Shown here: positions 7,992 through 16,938 of the stretch, piece after piece | Layout of the letters: each line of letters starts with the position of its first letter | Position numbering within the stretch: the first letter of the stretch is position 1 | DNA from: JBBDIK01 sp040880465 | GTDB lineage: Bacteria; Actinomycetota; UBA4738; JBBDHU01 | Length of the DNA stretch: 64,000 nucleotides | NCBI GenBank assembly: GCA_040880465.1 | Contig: JBBDIK010000012.1 | Coordinates: 261,417 to 325,416, forward strand | Direction: 5' to 3' | Notes under the pieces: generated by a model | Told to the model about the DNA's origin: nothing | The model's database searches: none | What the model saw: the letters and a program-made list of their open reading frames with translations, nothing else | Position numbers and translations under genes: made by a program

Positions 7992-9749
7992 GTGGCCGGC
8001 ACGAACGCCGACGACCAGGCACAACGCGAGGAGTTCGAGAAGCAGATCCACGAACTCGGCACCCAGGTCAAGTTCCTGGAGGACGAGGTCGCGCTGCTTC
8101 GCCGCCGCCTGTCCAATGCTCCGCGGCAGGTCACCGTCCTCGAGGAGCGTCTGAACGAAGCCCGCGCCGATCTTGCCAAGGCCATGTCTCAGAACGAGAA
8201 GCTCACCGGCGTTCTTCAGGGCGAGCGTGAGCGGATCGAGGCGCTCCGCGAAGAGGTCGAGAAGCTCACGCAGCCACCCGCATCGTTCGGCGTGTACCTG
8301 GGCCAGAACGACGACGGCTCGATCGACGTGTTCACGGCCGGTCGCAAGATGCGGGTCAACGTTTCTCCCGATGTCGATGCCTCACGGTTCCGGCTCGGTG
8401 CCGAGGTGATCCTCAACGAGGGCATGAACGTGGTCGAGATCCTCGAGCACGATCGGCAGGGCGAGGTCGTGACGGTACGGGAGTTGCTCGGCGACGACCG
8501 GGCGATCGTGCTCGGGCGCGGCGATGACGAACTCGTCGGCACTATCGCGGAATCCTTGAAGGGCCAGAAGGTCCGCGCCGGTGACCCGCTGCTGTTCGAC
8601 CCGCGGTCCGGTCTGCTGCTCGAGAAACTCCCCAAGGAGCAGTTCGAGGAACTCGTCCTCGAGGAAGTGCCCGACATCTCCTACGACGACATCGGCGGGC
8701 TCGAGGAGCAGATCGTGGCGATCCGGGACGCGGTGGAGCTGCCGTACCTGTACGCCGAACTCTTCCAGGAGCACCAGCTGCGTCCGCCGAAGGGTGTCCT
8801 CCTGTACGGACCCCCCGGCTGCGGCAAGACCCTGATCGCCAAGGCGGTCGCGCGCTCTCTGGCCGACCAGGTCCGCGAGCGGACAGGCCGCGAAGACGTG
8901 ACGTCCTACTTCCTGAACATCAAGGGACCGGAGCTGCTCTCGAAGTACGTCGGTGAGACCGAGCGGCAGATCCGCGTGATCTTCCAGCGGGCACGTGAGA
9001 AGTCCGAGGAGGGTTTGCCGGTCATCGTGTTCTTCGACGAGATGGAATCGATCTTCCGCACCCGCGGCACCGGCATCTCATCGGATGTCGAGTCAACGAT
9101 CGTGCCGCAGCTGCTGGCAGAGATCGATGGCGTTGAGAGCCTGAAGAACGTCGTCGTGATCGGGGCCTCGAACCGCGAGGACCTGATCGATCCGGCCATC
9201 CTGCGCCCGGGCCGGCTCGACGTGAAGATCAAGATCGAGCGGCCCGATGCGAAGCAGTCCGCCTCCATCATGGCGAAGTACCTCAACGCGTCCGTGCCGA
9301 TCCATCCGATCGAGGTCGAGAAGTCCGGCGGCGACGTCGAGGCCGCCCTGAAGAAGATGATCGATCGTTCGGTGGAACAGATGTACGCCGAGAACGACGA
9401 GAACCGGTTCCTCGAGGTCACCTACCAGTCCGGCGACAAGGAGGTTCTGTTCTTCAAGGACTTCAATTCCGGCGCGATGACCGAAAACATCGTGGCGCGG
9501 GCGAAGAAGGAGGCCATCAAGCGCTTCCTGCAGTCCGGCGAGAAGGGCATCAAAGGCGAGGACCTGCTCTTCGCGATGCGCGAGGAATTCAAGGAGAACG
9601 AGGACCTGCCCAACACGACCAACCCGGACGACTGGGCACGCATCTCCGGCAAGAAGGGCGAGCGCATCGTGTACGTGCGGACGCTGCTCGGTGAGACCGA
9701 GGGCGAAGGTCGCCAGGTCGAACGCGTCAGCGCCGGGCAGTACCTGTAG
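7992..9749 (+). CDS. mpa: Proteasome-activating AAA ATPase (Mpa/ARC)
   Basis: A 585-residue hexameric ATPase that recognises pupylated proteins, unfolds them and threads them into the 20S proteasome. An N-terminal coiled coil (about residues 10-93) binds Pup, OB-type domains follow (about 97-230), then one AAA module with Walker A GPPGCGKT at 273-280, Walker B VIVFFDEMES and a second-region-of-homology segment. The chain ends GQYL, the docking tail known from mycobacterial Mpa. GTG 7992 is preferred over the longer open frame because GGAGGGAGAGG precedes it and the coiled coil then starts near residue 10. It is followed by dop after 49 bases. Confidence 0.95.
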   Translation: MAGTNADDQAQREEFEKQIHELGTQVKFLEDEVALLRRRLSNAPRQVTVLEERLNEARADLAKAMSQNEKLTGVLQGERERIEALREEVEKLTQPPASFGVYLGQNDDGSIDVFTAGRKMRVNVSPDVDASRFRLGAEVILNEGMNVVEILEHDRQGEVVTVRELLGDDRAIVLGRGDDELVGTIAESLKGQKVRAGDPLLFDPRSGLLLEKLPKEQFEELVLEEVPDISYDDIGGLEEQIVAIRDAVELPYLYAELFQEHQLRPPKGVLLYGPPGCGKTLIAKAVARSLADQVRERTGREDVTSYFLNIKGPELLSKYVGETERQIRVIFQRAREKSEEGLPVIVFFDEMESIFRTRGTGISSDVESTIVPQLLAEIDGVESLKNVVVIGASNREDLIDPAILRPGRLDVKIKIERPDAKQSASIMAKYLNASVPIHPIEVEKSGGDVEAALKKMIDRSVEQMYAENDENRFLEVTYQSGDKEVLFFKDFNSGAMTENIVARAKKEAIKRFLQSGEKGIKGEDLLFAMREEFKENEDLPNTTNPDDWARISGKKGERIVYVRTLLGETEGEGRQVERVSAGQYL

Positions 9750-9798
9750 GACGTCTTCCCGTGAGGGAGGATCGGGACACCACGGAAGGGGACCCCTG

Positions 9799-11286
9799 AT
9801 GGCCATCGCGAAGGTCATGGGCATCGAGACCGAATATGGGATCTCGGCGCCGGGTGTGCCGGATTTCAATCCGGTGTTGTCCTCGTCGCTGCTGATCGGT
9901 ACCTACGCTGGCAGCTTGCGACGGATCCGCTGGGACTACGAGCAGGAATCGCCGACCCGCGACGCTCGCGGGTTCGACGCTGCTCCCGCCCGCGAGCCGA
10001 GTGACGAAGATATCGGTCTCGCGAACGTCGTCCTGCCGAATGGCGCCCGCTACTACGTCGATCACGCGCACCCCGAGTACTCGACGCCCGAATGCACCGG
10101 CCCACGGGACTTGGTCATCCACGACAAAGCGGGGGAGCGGATCCTGGAGCGGTCGTTGGAAGAGGTCCGCGAGGTCCTGCCGCCCGGACAGCGCCTGGCG
10201 ATCTACAAGAACAACAGCGACGGCAAAGGCAACTCGTACGGGACGCACGAGAACTACCTGATGTCCCGAGAGACCCCCTTCGCCCGCATCGTGCGCGACC
10301 TCACACCCTTCTTCGTCACGCGTCAGATCTTCACCGGCGCAGGGAAGCTCGGTTTCGAGGGAGGCGGCGACGCGCCCGAGAGTGGGACCGGGTATCAGCT
10401 CACCCAGCGCGCCGACTTCTTCGAGGCCGAAGTGGGGTTGGAGACCACCCTGAAGCGCCCCATCATCAATACCCGCGACGAGCCGCACGCCGATCCGGCC
10501 AAGTATCGCCGGCTGCACGTCATCGTCGGCGATGCGAACATGTCGGAGATCTCGACCTACCTGAAGGTCGGGACGACGGCGCTCGTGCTGAAGATGATCG
10601 AGGACGAGTTCCTCCCCGACCTGACATTGGAGAACCCGGTCCAAGCTCTGCACGAGGTTTCCAGGGATATCCGCTGCCGGGCAAGCGTTCCCCTGGCCGA
10701 CGGGCGGAGCGTGACGGCCGTGGCCCTCCAGTGGGAGTACCTCGATCACGCCAAGCGCTACGTGAAGGAGCACGATCCCTCCGCCGAGGGCGCGGACGTG
10801 TTGCAGCGGTGGGAGGCGGTGCTGGGAGCGCTGGAGGATGATCCCCTGTCACTGCATCGGGAGCTGGACTGGGCGGCGAAGTATCACTTGCTCGAGCGCT
10901 ACCGGGAACGGGACGGCCTCTCCTGGGATGATCACAAACTCCAGCTGATCGCCCTGCAGTACCACGATGTCCGGCGAGACAAGGGTCTCTACTATCGCCT
11001 GCTCTCCGGCGGAGAGATCGACCGGCTCGTCTCGGATGCCGAGGTCGACCGCGCCGTCGGCGAACCGCCGGAAGACACGCGAGCCTTCTTCCGCGGCCGC
11101 TGCATCGAGCGCTTCCGAGACTCCATCACGGCCGCGTCCTGGGACTCCCTCATCTTCGATACCGGCGAGGATGCCCTGCAGCGCGTTCCGATGCGGGAAC
11201 CGCTCCGCGGAACTCGCGAGCATGTCGAGGATCTGCTGAGGGACGCGCCCGACGCCGCCAGCCTCGTTCGGCAGCTCCAGGCCTAA
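9799..11286 (+). CDS. dop: Pup deamidase/depupylase
   Basis: A 495-residue member of the carboxylate-amine/ammonia ligase-like Dop/PafA family. It starts MAIAKVMGIETEYGISAPG, and residues about 40-80 carry an insertion relative to PafA (around LRRIRWDYEQES and ARGFDAAPA) that matches the Dop loop. ATP/metal-site segments include YVDHAHPEYSTPEC and INTRDEPHADP. Dop removes Pup from substrates; in many actinobacteria it also converts the terminal Gln of Pup to Glu, which this Pup does not need. ATG 9799 is preceded by GGAAGGGGACC. The gene lies between mpa and pup, the usual order. Confidence 0.95.
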   Translation: MAIAKVMGIETEYGISAPGVPDFNPVLSSSLLIGTYAGSLRRIRWDYEQESPTRDARGFDAAPAREPSDEDIGLANVVLPNGARYYVDHAHPEYSTPECTGPRDLVIHDKAGERILERSLEEVREVLPPGQRLAIYKNNSDGKGNSYGTHENYLMSRETPFARIVRDLTPFFVTRQIFTGAGKLGFEGGGDAPESGTGYQLTQRADFFEAEVGLETTLKRPIINTRDEPHADPAKYRRLHVIVGDANMSEISTYLKVGTTALVLKMIEDEFLPDLTLENPVQALHEVSRDIRCRASVPLADGRSVTAVALQWEYLDHAKRYVKEHDPSAEGADVLQRWEAVLGALEDDPLSLHRELDWAAKYHLLERYRERDGLSWDDHKLQLIALQYHDVRRDKGLYYRLLSGGEIDRLVSDAEVDRAVGEPPEDTRAFFRGRCIERFRDSITAASWDSLIFDTGEDALQRVPMREPLRGTREHVEDLLRDAPDAASLVRQLQA

Positions 11287-11300
11287 GGGCCCCTCCCCGC

Positions 11301-11306
11301 TAGGAT
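11301..11306 (+). promoter_or_regulatory. Likely -10 element for pup
   Basis: TAGGAT lies 31 bases before the pup GTG, followed by a short leader containing GGGAGGAGC. It suggests that pup-prcB-prcA can be transcribed separately from mpa-dop. No convincing -35 is seen. Confidence 0.4.
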
Positions 11307-11337
11307 AGGGGGACGCGTCCGAACGGGAGGAGCAGGA

Positions 11338-11538
11338 GTGCCCCAGGAGCAGAAGCGGGTCCAGAAGCGCAGCCAGGGCGGCGACGGTGGCGGCGAGGAT
11401 GCCGGCCAGACCCAGTCCGCCGAGAAGGGCGAGAAGCTCAAGGAGGAGATGGACGACATCCTCGACGAGATCGACGAGGTCCTCGAGGAGAACGCGGAGG
11501 AGTTCATCAAGAGCTACGTCCAGAAGGGCGGCGAATGA
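11338..11538 (+). CDS. pup: Prokaryotic ubiquitin-like protein Pup
   Basis: A 66-residue, largely disordered modifier. The N-terminus is Gln/Lys/Gly-rich, the middle carries the helix EEMDDILDEIDEVLEENAEE that docks on the Mpa coiled coil, and it ends SYVQKGGE. The last codon is already Glu, so PafA can attach it to lysines without prior deamidation. The start is GTG 11338 after GGGAGGAGCAG. The TGA overlaps the ATG of prcB by four bases, implying coupled translation of tag and protease. Confidence 0.96.
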   Translation: MPQEQKRVQKRSQGGDGGGEDAGQTQSAEKGEKLKEEMDDILDEIDEVLEENAEEFIKSYVQKGGE

Positions 11539-12332
11539 CCGGGCCGCTGTTCCCGGAGCCCGGAACCCCCGGCCTCATCGGCGCCAACCCGAGTTTCTCT
11601 GACCTGCTGCGCGGCGCGCGCGCGGAGGCACTGCCGGCGACCGAAGGGATGCGGGCGGAAGGTCTCACCGCCCACGGAACGACCGTCCTCGGGCTGAAGT
11701 TCGAGGGTGGCGTGATCGTTGCGGGCGATCGCCGAGCCACGGCTGGGTACGAGATCGCGGACGACCGGATGCAGAAGGTCTTCGAGGCCGACACGTACTC
11801 GGCGATCGCGATCTCCGGCGCCGCGGGCCAAGCCGTTGAGATCGTGAAGCTCTTCCAGGTCGAACTCGAGCACTACGAGAAGGTGACCGGCGACCGGCTC
11901 TCGTTGGAGGGCAAGGCGAACCGCCTCGCTCAGATGATACGCGAGAACTTCCCGCTGGCCCTGCAGGGCCTGATCGTCGTGCCGCTCTTCGGAGGGTTCG
12001 ACGAACGCAGGGACGAGGGGCGTCTCTTCCGCTACGACGCGACTGGCGGTCGCTGGGAGGACGAGGAGTTCCACGCGACCGGATCCGGCGGGCGCGGGGC
12101 GAAAGGCACACTCAAGAAGGAGTGGCGCCCCGGCCTGAGTCGCGATGAGGCGATCCGTCTCGCCGTGGATGCGTTGTTGGATGCGGCCGAGGAAGACGTC
12201 GCTACCGGCGGTCCGAGCCTGTCCCGGGGGATCTTCCCAACCGTCCGCGTGATCACGGCGGGCGGAGTGGAAGAAGTCGCCGAGGACGAGTTGCGTGCCG
12301 CCGTGGAAGCCGTCGAAGGAGAGCGCCGCTGA
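11535..12332 (+). CDS. prcB: Proteasome beta subunit
   Basis: A 265-residue beta subunit of the 20S core. It is made as a precursor: a propeptide of 48 residues ends at AHG, and cleavage exposes the catalytic Thr49 of TTVLGLKFEGG. Downstream landmarks are GDRRAT (with the lysine/arginine region of the active site) and ISGAAGQAVE. The length is normal for actinobacterial PrcB. It overlaps pup by four bases and prcA by one base (TGATG), so pup, prcB and prcA are translationally coupled. Confidence 0.96.
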   Translation: MTGPLFPEPGTPGLIGANPSFSDLLRGARAEALPATEGMRAEGLTAHGTTVLGLKFEGGVIVAGDRRATAGYEIADDRMQKVFEADTYSAIAISGAAGQAVEIVKLFQVELEHYEKVTGDRLSLEGKANRLAQMIRENFPLALQGLIVVPLFGGFDERRDEGRLFRYDATGGRWEDEEFHATGSGGRGAKGTLKKEWRPGLSRDEAIRLAVDALLDAAEEDVATGGPSLSRGIFPTVRVITAGGVEEVAEDELRAAVEAVEGERR

Positions 12333-13021
12333 TGTCCTTCCAGCCGTACGTACCGCCCGAACAGCTGATGAAGGATCGTTCCGAGTACGCCCGTAAGGGC
12401 ATCGCGCGGGGCAAGTCCGTCGTCGCGCTCGAGTACGTTGAAGGGGTCCTGTTCCTCGCCGAGAATCCCAGCGCGACCCTGCACAAGATCTCGGAGATCT
12501 ACGACCGGATCGCGTTCGCCGGGGTCGGCAAGTACAGCGAGTTCGAGGATCTGCGCATCGCCGGCGTTCGGCTGGCGGATACGCGCGGCTACGCGTACGG
12601 CCGGGAGGACGTGAAGGCCAAGACGGTGGCCAATGCCTATTCACAGGCGCTGTCTTCGATCTTCACGCAGCAGATGAAGCCGTACGAGGTCGAGATCCTG
12701 GTCGCCGAGATCGCCGAGGGCGGTACGGCGACAGAGATGTATCACCTCCTCTTCGACGGGAGCGTGAACGATGTCCACGGCTCCGTGGGGATCGGCGGCC
12801 ACGCCGAGGAATTGACCCAGCACCTCGACGACGCGTTCCGCGAGGGGTGGCCCTTGGACGAAGCTGTGCGTGCTGCGGTCACGGCCTTGTCGGCGGTCGA
12901 GGGCCGGAGCGTGGAAGCCGACCAGATCGAGGCCGCCGTGCTCGAACACTCCCGTAAGGGCCGGCGGAAGTTCCGGCGACTGACCGACGATGAGGTCGTG
13001 GGGATCCTCGCCGCCTCGTAA
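12332..13021 (+). CDS. prcA: Proteasome alpha subunit
   Basis: A 229-residue alpha subunit that forms the outer rings and gate of the 20S core. The N-terminus MSFQPYVPPEQLMKDRSEYA gives the gating segment, followed by RKGIARGKSVVALEYVEGV typical of alpha subunits; there is no N-terminal nucleophile threonine. The C-terminal helix is rich in charged residues. It shares one base with prcB, and is followed after 68 bases by pafA. Confidence 0.95.
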   Translation: MSFQPYVPPEQLMKDRSEYARKGIARGKSVVALEYVEGVLFLAENPSATLHKISEIYDRIAFAGVGKYSEFEDLRIAGVRLADTRGYAYGREDVKAKTVANAYSQALSSIFTQQMKPYEVEILVAEIAEGGTATEMYHLLFDGSVNDVHGSVGIGGHAEELTQHLDDAFREGWPLDEAVRAAVTALSAVEGRSVEADQIEAAVLEHSRKGRRKFRRLTDDEVVGILAAS

Positions 13022-13089
13022 GGCCGCCCGAGGCGCCCACCCCGGCGCCCACCCAGGGGCGACGCGCCGCCCGGGACTAGACTGAGGTC

Positions 13090-14448
13090 GTGGATCGCCG
13101 CATCTTCGGCCTCGAGAACGAGTACGGCGTCACGTGTACGTTCCGGGGCCAGCGGCGCCTCTCACCCGACGAAGTCGCCCGGTACCTCTTCCGCCGCGTG
13201 GTCCACTGGGGGCGGTCCTCGAACGTCTTCCTGGAGAACGGCGCACGGCTGTATCTCGATGTCGGTTCGCACCCCGAATACGCGACTCCGGAGTGCGACT
13301 CGGTTCTGGATCTCGTGGCACACGATAAGGCGGGGGAGCGGATCCTCGAAGCCCTCCTGTCGGCGGCGGAGGTCCGGCTGCACGAGGAGGGCATCTCAGG
13401 TGACGTCTACCTGTTCAAGAACAACACCGACTCCGCCGGGAACTCCTACGGCTGCCACGAGAACTACCTCGTTGCGCGCCAGGGCGAGTTCGCGCGCATG
13501 GCCGATGTCCTGATCCCGTTCTTCGTCAGCCGCCAGATCATCTGCGGGGCGGGGAAAGTCCTCCACGGGCCCCGCGGCGCCCAGTTCTGTATCTCCCAGC
13601 GCGCCGAGCACATCTGGGAAGGCGTGTCGTCGGCGACGACCAGGTCGCGGCCCATCATCAACACGCGCGACGAGCCGCACGCGGATGCCGAACGGTTCCG
13701 GCGCCTCCATGTGATCGTCGGGGACTCCAACATGAGCGAGTGGACGACCTACATGAAGACCGGCATCACGGACCTGGTCCTGCGGATGGTCGAGGAGAAC
13801 ACCGTCATGCGGGACCTGACCCTGGAGAATCCGATCCGGGCGATCCGGGAGATCTCGCACGATATGACCTGCCGCAAACGGGTCCGACTCGCGAACGGAC
13901 GAGAGCTGTCCGCGATCGACATCCAGCGCGAGTACCTGGACCGAGCGGTTCGCTTCATCGAGCAGCGAGGGGCGGACACGCTCACGGAGGGCCTCGTAGG
14001 AGAGTGGCAGGATGCGCTGGATGCCCTGGCGGCCGGCGAGCCTGAGCAGCTCGTGCGGAAGGTGGACTGGGTGACGAAGTACTTCTTGATCGAGCGGTAT
14101 CGCAACAAGCACCACCTTCCCCTGGCCCACCCGAAGGTCGCCCTGATGGACCTCGCCTATCACGACGTGAATCGCGATCGCGGCCTGTACTACCTGCTCG
14201 AACGGAAGGGCAAGGTCGACCGCGCGGTCGACGAGGATCGGATCCAGAAGGCGACCCGAGAGCCGCCGCAAACCACCCGAGCGAAGCTCCGGGGCGATTT
14301 CATCAAGCAAGCCAAGCAGAAGCGCCGCGACTACACGGTCGACTGGGTGCATCTCAAGCTGAACGACCAGGCCCAGAGAACGGTGCTGTGCAAGGATCCG
14401 TTCCGAGCCACCGACGAACGCGTGGAACAACTCATCTCGCACATGTAA
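13090..14448 (+). CDS. pafA: Pup-protein ligase
   Basis: A 452-residue ligase that uses ATP to join the C-terminal Glu of Pup to lysines of target proteins. It has the compact PafA N-terminus RRIFGLENEYGVTCTF without the Dop loop, the glutamine-synthetase-like segments LDVGSHPEYATPECD and NTRDEPHAD, and a C-terminal domain ending LISHM. Its GTG lies six bases after TAGACT (13078-13083), so it is probably leaderless and can be expressed apart from prcA. With mpa, dop, pup and prcBA the tagging system is complete. Confidence 0.95.
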   Translation: MDRRIFGLENEYGVTCTFRGQRRLSPDEVARYLFRRVVHWGRSSNVFLENGARLYLDVGSHPEYATPECDSVLDLVAHDKAGERILEALLSAAEVRLHEEGISGDVYLFKNNTDSAGNSYGCHENYLVARQGEFARMADVLIPFFVSRQIICGAGKVLHGPRGAQFCISQRAEHIWEGVSSATTRSRPIINTRDEPHADAERFRRLHVIVGDSNMSEWTTYMKTGITDLVLRMVEENTVMRDLTLENPIRAIREISHDMTCRKRVRLANGRELSAIDIQREYLDRAVRFIEQRGADTLTEGLVGEWQDALDALAAGEPEQLVRKVDWVTKYFLIERYRNKHHLPLAHPKVALMDLAYHDVNRDRGLYYLLERKGKVDRAVDEDRIQKATREPPQTTRAKLRGDFIKQAKQKRRDYTVDWVHLKLNDQAQRTVLCKDPFRATDERVEQLISHM

Positions 14449-14496
14449 CTCAACCGGGCGACGCCGAACGCCGAAGCCTTCGGGGAAGGGGGAAGG

Positions 14497-14871
14497 ATGA
14501 ACGGGAGCGATCCGATGCGCGGCGGGACGACGGGGCCGATGACCCTGAAGCGGACCGGCGGCGGTCTCGTGCTGGGCTTCGGGGGTCTCATCGCCGCGAT
14601 CGTCGGTGCGTTCCGCATGATCACCCTGATCCCCGCGTTCGTCGATTGCGCGAGCACCGGCGTTGCCCCCTTCCAGCTCCGACTCGGAGCCGTCGTCGGG
14701 ATCGTCGCCGGCATCGCGGCCGTCGTCCTCTGTGAGATGGGGGTCCGCCGCCAGATGTCGGCGAAGTGGGTCGGCGTGGCGGGTTCGGTCGCCGGCATCT
14801 TCGTCGCGCTGGGCAGCGCGATGCTGCTCGCGGTTACCTTCGTCGGTGGCGTTGCGGACTGCCTCGAGTAG
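14497..14871 (+). CDS. Small predicted membrane protein, function unknown
   Basis: A 124-residue protein with three hydrophobic stretches at about residues 24-50, 63-82 and 92-116. The N-terminus is short and Gly/Ser/Met-rich. I do not recognise a family. GGGGGAAGG precedes ATG 14497. It lies between pafA and the end of the divergent-side DUF3866 gene, and its stop is nine bases from that gene's stop, so the two converge. Presence beside pafA may be incidental. Confidence 0.6.
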   Translation: MNGSDPMRGGTTGPMTLKRTGGGLVLGFGGLIAAIVGAFRMITLIPAFVDCASTGVAPFQLRLGAVVGIVAGIAAVVLCEMGVRRQMSAKWVGVAGSVAGIFVALGSAMLLAVTFVGGVADCLE

Positions 14872-14879
14872 GTCGCCGG

Positions 14880-15974
14880 TCAGTCCTCGACCGCGCGTTG
14901 CCAGGCCTTGGATCCCGCCGCCATGCGACCTGCCAGGATCCCCGCCCCGCCGGCGGCCAGGAAGAAGATCGGATCGTCCTCGAGTCCTCGGCCCATCGAC
15001 GTGACGTCGATCCCGGCTTCCTCCAGCCGGTGCACCGCCGGCCAGCCGAGGACCTCGATGAGCCGGTGCTTCCGTTCGAGCTGCGCGTCGCGGAGGGCGG
15101 CCCATACCTCTTGTCGCTCGGGAGCCTCGAGCGTAGGAACGGCCACATCGACCTGCGACCCGCAGATGTCGGACAGGATGGTGATCGAGTGATGTGAGAC
15201 ACCATGGTGTCGCGGCCGTTCGTCGGCGAAGCTCACCCGCAGGGCGGCGATCGGGCGGCCGCCGAGCGCCTCGGCTGCGTTCAGGGAGTTACCGCTGGTC
15301 AAGGCGCTGGCACCCCACCGAGTATCGGTTCCGAGGTTCCCCGGACCGTCGGCGACGACGATGACGTCCGCGTCCAGAAGTTCCTTGGCGGCGAGCATGC
15401 CCGTCCAGATGGTCACGGTTTCGAGCTCACCTCCGAACGCCTGCCCGCACGTGATGAAGCCGTCGAGTAAGCCGGCATCCCGCAACCTCGGGATCAGGCG
15501 CGAGAACGCCCCCGGCAGCGACGCGCCGTCCGTCATCACGTAGACGACGCGCTCGCCGCCGGCGACCTTCGCGCCGGCGGCGATGTGGGCGATCATCGAA
15601 TGCAAGGGCGCCGCGACCACCGGCGTTCCCATGAGACCGACGGACCCCTCGAGGGCGTCCCGATCGGTCTCCTCGACCGACGGAACGGGCACTTGCAGCG
15701 GCGTGTACCGGGCTTTCATCACCCGGCCCCCGTGTCCTATCTCCGAGGGCGCAGCCCCGTTCACCGCCACGACCAGATGGAAGCCACCCGTGCCCAGGCC
15801 GAGGGTCACCGCCCCCGTATTGAGCAGCACCTGGTCCCCGACGCCCACCGGACCGACCAAGTCCGGATACGCCAGGGCCGGAGCCTCGACACCGTCGACC
15901 TCGACGGTGAGCTCGACGGCCCCCGGCCGGGCCACGCCGACCCCGGTCACCCGTCCATCCCTGAGTTCAACCAT
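14880..15974 (-). CDS. DUF3866 family protein
   Basis: A 364-residue protein matching my memory of DUF3866, an actinobacterial family often found near pafBC. The N-terminal half looks like a beta-rich domain (VGDQVLLNTGAVTLGLGTGG); the middle has GERVVYVMTDGASLPGAFS and DVIVVADGPGNLGTDTRWG, which look like nucleotide- or sugar-binding turns; the end carries a glycine-rich helix GGAGILAGRMAAG. No enzymatic role is known to me. I start at ATG 15974 because a CATAAT -10 lies nine bases upstream with no Shine-Dalgarno; a longer frame to 16004 would run into pafB. It is divergent to pafB. Confidence 0.75.
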   Translation of the reverse strand: MVELRDGRVTGVGVARPGAVELTVEVDGVEAPALAYPDLVGPVGVGDQVLLNTGAVTLGLGTGGFHLVVAVNGAAPSEIGHGGRVMKARYTPLQVPVPSVEETDRDALEGSVGLMGTPVVAAPLHSMIAHIAAGAKVAGGERVVYVMTDGASLPGAFSRLIPRLRDAGLLDGFITCGQAFGGELETVTIWTGMLAAKELLDADVIVVADGPGNLGTDTRWGASALTSGNSLNAAEALGGRPIAALRVSFADERPRHHGVSHHSITILSDICGSQVDVAVPTLEAPERQEVWAALRDAQLERKHRLIEVLGWPAVHRLEEAGIDVTSMGRGLEDDPIFFLAAGGAGILAGRMAAGSKAWQRAVED

Positions 15975-15996
15975 GAGAGGGGTATTATGCGCCGCG
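15975..15996. promoter_or_regulatory. Divergent leaderless promoter pair (DUF3866 / pafB)
   Basis: Only 22 bases separate the two start codons. TATTAT (15983-15988) lies eight bases before the pafB ATG, and the same DNA read on the minus strand gives CATAAT (15989-15984), nine bases before the DUF3866 ATG. The -10 elements share five bases, so the two polymerases should exclude each other. Confidence 0.6.
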
Positions 15997-16938
15997 ATGC
16001 ACAAGGTTGAACGGCAGCTCCAGCTGGTGGCCCTCCTGCTGGACTCCCCCGACCCCCTGACCTACGAACAGGTCCGGGAGCGCTTCCCGGCCTATGACCA
16101 GGATGATGACGAGTCGGCCAAGCGCATGTTCGAGCGCGACAAAGACGATCTGCGGGCGATGGGCGTACCGATCGAGCTCGTCGCGGTCGATGCCTGGGAG
16201 TCCGCTGAAGGCTACGCGATCTCCGCCGATCGGTACTACCTCCCGAACATCGAGTTCACTCCAGAGGAGGCCTCGGCGCTGATGGTGCTGGCGGCAACCC
16301 CCGACGAAGATGACGCGGCAGTCCAGGGGCTCCGAAAACTGATCTACGGGGCCCAGGACGGGCCGCTCGGGCTCGGGGGTTCCCTGGTGGCGGCGGGACC
16401 GGACACGGCCGGCGGCGCGCTGGCGGCCGTCTGGGCCGCGATGCGGCGTGGCCGGTCGATCGGATTCGGGTACCGCACGTCGTCCGGCAAGGCCTCTCGA
16501 CGCTCGGTCGACCCTTTCGCGCTCGTCACGAGATCCCTACGTTGGTACGTCGTCGGTCGCGACCGAGACCATGACGAGATCCGTGCCTTCCGCATCTCGC
16601 GAGTGACGTCGCCTGTGGAGGAAGGTCCGGAGGCGCTGGCGCGGCCGGAGGAGTTCCACGCCGCCGACCATGTAACCGGGCCCTGGGAGCGTTCGGAGGA
16701 CGACGGCCCGGGAGCGAGGGTTGCCGTAGACGAACGGGTCGCATGGTGGGCGGCTCGGACCCTCTACGACGCCGAGATCGTCGGACCACATGACGCCGGG
16801 CGGGTGCTGATCGGCGCGCCGATGCAGCCCGGCGTTCTGGAGTGGGTCCTCTCACTCGGGTCGGAGGCGGAGGCGCTGGAGCCGGAAGCCCTTCGGGCGC
16901 AGGTCATCGAGGTGCTGGAAGGGATGGCCGATGTCTAG
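15997..16938 (+). CDS. pafB: WYL-domain transcription regulator PafB
   Basis: A 313-residue regulator with an N-terminal winged helix (KVERQLQLVALLLDSPDPLT) and a WYL domain in the middle and end (RSIGFGYRTSSGK, DPFALVTRSLRWYVVGRDRD). In mycobacteria PafB and PafC work together as an activator of the LexA-independent DNA-damage response, and WYL domains sense ligands such as nucleic acid. ATG 15997 is chosen because it follows a -10 element directly. The stop overlaps the pafC start by eight bases. The separate promoter means it is not strictly in the pafA transcript. Confidence 0.9.
   Translation: MHKVERQLQLVALLLDSPDPLTYEQVRERFPAYDQDDDESAKRMFERDKDDLRAMGVPIELVAVDAWESAEGYAISADRYYLPNIEFTPEEASALMVLAATPDEDDAAVQGLRKLIYGAQDGPLGLGGSLVAAGPDTAGGALAAVWAAMRRGRSIGFGYRTSSGKASRRSVDPFALVTRSLRWYVVGRDRDHDEIRAFRISRVTSPVEEGPEALARPEEFHAADHVTGPWERSEDDGPGARVAVDERVAWWAARTLYDAEIVGPHDAGRVLIGAPMQPGVLEWVLSLGSEAEALEPEALRAQVIEVLEGMADV

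Noticed and set aside
13396..15105. A 569-codon minus-strand frame over pafA
   Set aside because: It is antisense to pafA and the small membrane gene; composition is typical of shadow frames and it shows no domain.
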